The notes under the pieces are model-generated. The model did not search any database, had not been told where the DNA came from, and saw only the letters and a program-made list of their open reading frames with translations. The translations under genes were made by a program, and so were the position numbers. A stretch of 64,000 nucleotides of DNA from Flagellimonas sp. HMM57 (GTDB lineage: Bacteria; Bacteroidota; Bacteroidia; Flavobacteriales; Flavobacteriaceae): positions 62,001-126,000 of the forward strand of contig NZ_CP090004.1 of the NCBI RefSeq assembly GCF_021390175.1, written 5' to 3'. Of the stretch, positions 61,359-64,000 are shown piece by piece. How positions within the stretch are numbered: position 1 is the first letter of the stretch; every line of letters starts with the position of its first letter.

Positions 61359-62264
61359 TTAGAGTTCAAAGCATTTTCCATCCTCGGCCAATGCAACATT
61401 CGGAAATATTTGCATTGCTTCTTCTTTAAAAAGCTCAATAGATTTGTATCTAGTGGAATAGTGTCCTAAAATAAGACGATTCGCATTGGCTTTCTTAGCG
61501 ATTTCTGCCGCTTGTTTTGCTGTTGAATGTTTGGTTTTTTTACAAAGATGGGACTCGGTTTCTAAAAAAGTGGATTCATGATAGAGCGTGTCAACGTTTG
61601 CTATAATGGGCAAGATGGATTCCTTGTAGATGGTATCACTACAGAATGCATAACTTTTTGGAGGTGATGGGTCCAGGGTAAGCTCTCTATTTAAAACTGT
61701 TGTCCCATTTTTCGAAACACCATTCTTCCCATTTTTAATATTGTTGAATTGACTTTTGTCAACTTTATGCTTGGCAACTGCCTCAATATTCAATTTTCTT
61801 GGTGCCGTTTTCTCTTTAAACAAAAAACCGTTGGTGTACACCCTATGTTCTAATGGGATTGTATATACACTTATCTGATCATCTTCATAGACCAACTCAG
61901 ATTCTTTTGAACTTAATTCATGGAATATTAAAGGGTAATTGGTCCATGAGTCTCCTAATTTGAGCAGTAACGTGATAGCCTCTTTAATACCTTTTGGACC
62001 GTATATGTGGAGTTCAGATTCTCTGCCCAACAATCGAAACGTGGAAACAAGCCCCGGCAGTCCAAAAAAATGGTCTCCGTGCAAATGCGAAATAAAGATG
62101 TGCTTGATTCGGGAAAACTTGATTTTATTTTTCCGTAATTGGACTTGCGTACCTTCTCCACAATCAATCAAAAACATATGGTTTCGTATTTCCAAAACCT
62201 GAGAAGTAGGATTGGTAAACGTGCGAGGAGTAGCGGAATAGCATCCGAGAATGGTTAACTTCAT
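61359..62264 (-). CDS. rnz: ribonuclease Z
   Basis: 301 aa. A metallo-beta-lactamase endonuclease that trims tRNA 3' trailers. SHLHGDHFFGLPGL is the HxHxDH motif, DCGEGTQVQL precedes it, and ILGHYSTRY and the HSTAKQAAEIA region supply the last His ligands. Consistent with this activity, the tRNAs in the window do not encode CCA. The Lys/Asn-rich insert (about 170-200) is longer than in many homologues. Confidence 0.94.
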   Translation of the reverse strand: MKLTILGCYSATPRTFTNPTSQVLEIRNHMFLIDCGEGTQVQLRKNKIKFSRIKHIFISHLHGDHFFGLPGLVSTFRLLGRESELHIYGPKGIKEAITLLLKLGDSWTNYPLIFHELSSKESELVYEDDQISVYTIPLEHRVYTNGFLFKEKTAPRKLNIEAVAKHKVDKSQFNNIKNGKNGVSKNGTTVLNRELTLDPSPPKSYAFCSDTIYKESILPIIANVDTLYHESTFLETESHLCKKTKHSTAKQAAEIAKKANANRLILGHYSTRYKSIELFKEEAMQIFPNVALAEDGKCFEL

Positions 62265-62422
62265 CGTGATGGAAAATTAAAAGTGGAAAATGGAAAATTG
62301 AGGGTACTTGGGAGGAATGATTATCAATAGTACAATTCTAAGATACGTTTTTAAAAAGCTCATTTTTATATTTATCATACTTAAAGAGTCAGAACTAGCT
62401 GATGAATACCAACTACTGACTA

Positions 62423-62755
62423 CTAAATTCCCAAGTCCCGTTCAATCTCTTCCATCTCAATTATATCCTTGGCTTCCTGTATTGAGGGAACCAGACTAAT
62501 CTCTTCTGGAATCTCATCATAGGACACTTTATCGGTTACCAAGACAAAAGATTTGCCCGAAGCTTTATGCGTATTCGAAACCACCAAAAACTCCAAGATA
62601 TCATCTGAAGTTAGTGCATTGAATGAAAAAAGATTCAGAATGATGTTGTCGTGCTTAATTTTAGCATACCCATTCTTAAAGTTTTCCAAGAAGGTAGAAA
62701 TTGATATGTTTTCTTGAAAAACCGTTGTTGTAGTTCCCTCTTTATCGAAAATCAT
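62423..62755 (-). CDS. small conserved hypothetical protein, STAS-like
   Basis: 110 aa. Beta-alpha alternation (NIILNLFSFNALTSDDILEFLVV, GKSFVLVTDKVSYDEIPEEISLVPSIQEAKDII) resembles STAS/anti-sigma-antagonist folds. I do not recognise it firmly. It follows pyrB with a 1-bp gap, so it is cotranscribed with pyrR-pyrB, and rnz lies beyond a 158-bp gap. Confidence 0.6.
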   Translation of the reverse strand: MIFDKEGTTTTVFQENISISTFLENFKNGYAKIKHDNIILNLFSFNALTSDDILEFLVVSNTHKASGKSFVLVTDKVSYDEIPEEISLVPSIQEAKDIIEMEEIERDLGI

Positions 62756-62756
62756 A

Positions 62757-63683
62757 TTACTTAATTTTTGATGCCAACAAATAAATCACGGCCATACGAA
62801 TAGCAACGCCATTTTCAACCTGTTCCAAGATTATGGCCTGATTGGAATCGGCTACATCACTTGTAATCTCCACTCCCCTATTTATAGGTCCGGGATGCAT
62901 GATTACAATTTCTTTCTCCAAACTGTTCAGTAGTTTTTTATTGATTCCAAATTGCTGGGTGTATTCGCGTGTAGATGGAAAATAACTGATATCCATTCGT
63001 TCGTTTTGTACACGTAGCATATTGGCTACATCGCACCACTCCAAAGCCTTTCGTAAATCTGTTTCAACCTGTACTCCTAGCGATGGGATATGTTTTGGAA
63101 TCAGTGTTTTTGGCCCACAGACCTTAACATTTGCTCCTTGCAATTTTAAAGCGAAAATATTGGATAATGCCACTCTAGAGTGCAAAATATCTCCAACAAT
63201 AACAACATTCTTCCCTGCAACTTCTCCTAATTTTTCTCGGATGGAATACGAATCCAGTAGTGCTTGCGTAGGATGTTCATGCGCCCCATCTCCAGCATTT
63301 ATAATCGCTGCATCTACATGTTTTGACAAAAAAATCCCTGCTCCCGGGTTTGGATGACGCATAACCACCATATCCACTTTCATGGAAAGGATATTATTTA
63401 CGGTATCTATTAAGGTTTCCCCCTTCTTCACCGAGGATTGGGAGGCGGAAAAATTGATAACATCTGCAGACAAACGTTTCTCGGCCAACTCAAAAGAAAG
63501 TTTGGTACGGGTGCTGTTCTCAAAAAAGATATTGGCGATAGTAATGTCTCTAAGCGTGGGAACCTTTTTAATAGAGCGATTGATAACTTCCTTAAAATGA
63601 TCTGCAGTTTCAAAAATGAGTTCGATATCTTTTTTGTTAAGATATTTTATTCCCAGTAAGTGATTCACACTTAATTCGCTCAT
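62757..63683 (-). CDS. pyrB: aspartate carbamoyltransferase catalytic subunit
   Basis: 308 aa. It joins carbamoyl phosphate and aspartate in pyrimidine synthesis. The carbamoyl-phosphate loop is FENSTRTKLSFELAEKRL, HPTQALLDSYSI is the second binding motif and HPGPINRGVEI the C-terminal one. It lies 6 bp behind pyrR in one transcript. No pyrI follows in the window, so it may work as the catalytic trimer alone. Confidence 0.96.
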   Translation of the reverse strand: MSELSVNHLLGIKYLNKKDIELIFETADHFKEVINRSIKKVPTLRDITIANIFFENSTRTKLSFELAEKRLSADVINFSASQSSVKKGETLIDTVNNILSMKVDMVVMRHPNPGAGIFLSKHVDAAIINAGDGAHEHPTQALLDSYSIREKLGEVAGKNVVIVGDILHSRVALSNIFALKLQGANVKVCGPKTLIPKHIPSLGVQVETDLRKALEWCDVANMLRVQNERMDISYFPSTREYTQQFGINKKLLNSLEKEIVIMHPGPINRGVEITSDVADSNQAIILEQVENGVAIRMAVIYLLASKIK

Positions 63684-63689
63684 TTTTAA

Positions 63690-64000
63690 TTATTTGCTTA
63701 CTAAATATACACTATCCTTTCCGTCATTTTCTTCCCACATCACCTTTACTTTCTCTTCATTGATCGCATCTACCTGTCGTCCCCTATAGTTGGGTTGGAT
63801 TGGCAAATGCCTACTGAACCTTCTATCTATCAAGGTCAATAGTTCTATATCCGAAGGTCTCCCAAAAGACTGGATGGCGGTTAATGCCGCTCTTATGCTT
63901 CTTCCGGTATAAAGTACATCATCAATAAAAACTACGTTTCTATCCTCGACCAAAAAATTAATTTTGGTAGTATTGGCCTTCAACGTTTTGTCGCCCCTGC
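63690..64000 (-). CDS. pyrR: PyrR bifunctional regulator/uracil phosphoribosyltransferase, 5' end beyond the window
   Basis: About 103 codons of the C-terminal part are present; the frame stays open to base 64000. The PRPP loop is VVFIDDVLYTGRSIRAAL and the later DRRFSRHLPIQPNYRGRQV matches PyrR. In Firmicutes PyrR binds pyr mRNA and senses UMP; in Bacteroidota the regulatory role is less clear. It is followed by pyrB, which supports the assignment. Confidence 0.92.
   Translation of the reverse strand, partial: RGDKTLKANTTKINFLVEDRNVVFIDDVLYTGRSIRAALTAIQSFGRPSDIELLTLIDRRFSRHLPIQPNYRGRQVDAINEEKVKVMWEENDGKDSVYLVSK

Noticed and set aside
1..64000. CRISPR arrays, toxin-antitoxin or anti-phage systems, insertion sequences
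   Set aside because: No regularly spaced repeats, transposase genes or recognisable defence domains were seen. The YwqK-like repeats at 43-45 kb are in a large exported protein and not evidence of a toxin-antitoxin pair.

Overview
The window looks like chromosomal DNA of a marine member of the Flavobacteriaceae (Bacteroidota). The gene repertoire and gene neighbourhoods point there: Bacteroidota-type promoters (TTG about 18-19 bp upstream of TAnnTTTG), lipoproteins with SCSDD-like tails, a TonB-dependent receptor, DUF3822-rsmD, pyrR-pyrB, an alginate lyase and a Sec-type nitrous oxide reductase. Most of it is ordinary core genome. The genus is not determined here.

Layout. 1-1.1 kb: the end of a probable integrated element (partial tyrosine recombinase) facing the 3' end of a tRNA-Pro/tRNA-Ser pair. 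1.2-14.1 kb: housekeeping genes (PgpH-type c-di-AMP phosphodiesterase, thiolase, NlpC/P60 hydrolase, TPR protein, gyrA, clpC, NAD(P)HX repair enzyme). 14.1-19.1 kb: thrA-thrB-thrC behind a threonine/isoleucine-rich leader peptide and hairpin that look like an attenuator. 19.2-20.5 kb: a secreted CBM6-like/PL7 alginate lyase lipoprotein with a three-unit, 13-bp-spaced operator-like array upstream. 20.9-24.9 kb: gcvT-glsA-reductase, a pterin dehydratase and YebC. 25.1-30.2 kb: a xylose operon (xylB-xylA-transporter) divergent from a Nudix-type regulator that has lost its catalytic glutamates; a perfect 45-bp palindrome lies between them.

30.5-41.5 kb is the most distinctive region: a nitrous-oxide respiration and copper island. 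One transcript encodes a cytochrome c, a fasciclin-domain lipoprotein and clade II NosZ, then, after a hairpin, a membrane protein, NosL, a small cupin, NosD, NosF and NosY. A divergent Rrf2 regulator with three cysteines and a decayed Cys-rich gene follow. A second transcript encodes a small CxGKC protein and an OprC/NosA-like TonB receptor carrying CxxxM and HxM copper-ligand motifs. Both transcripts start behind the same arrangement: a TGAT-N4-GTCA Fnr/Dnr-type box exactly 23 nt upstream of a TAnnTTTG element. This suggests one Crp/Fnr-family regulator co-activates N2O reduction and copper import.

41.7-46.2 kb: an uncharacterised envelope cluster (MORN protein, DUF2490-like protein, large YwqK-like protein, divergent secreted protein). 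46.2-49.9 kb: lipid A/Kdo-related genes (acyltransferase, KdnB-like oxidase, HAD phosphatase, KdsB) and a DUF4126-like protein. 49.9-57.1 kb: RecD-like helicase, DUF3822-rsmD, a lipoprotein, the RNase P RNA gene, dnaX (apparently without the usual zinc module) and miaE. 57.2-62.3 kb: a polyphosphate cluster (ppx, ppk1, SixA-like phosphatase), pdxH and rnz. 62.4-64 kb: a small unknown gene, pyrB and the 3' part of pyrR, which runs off the end.
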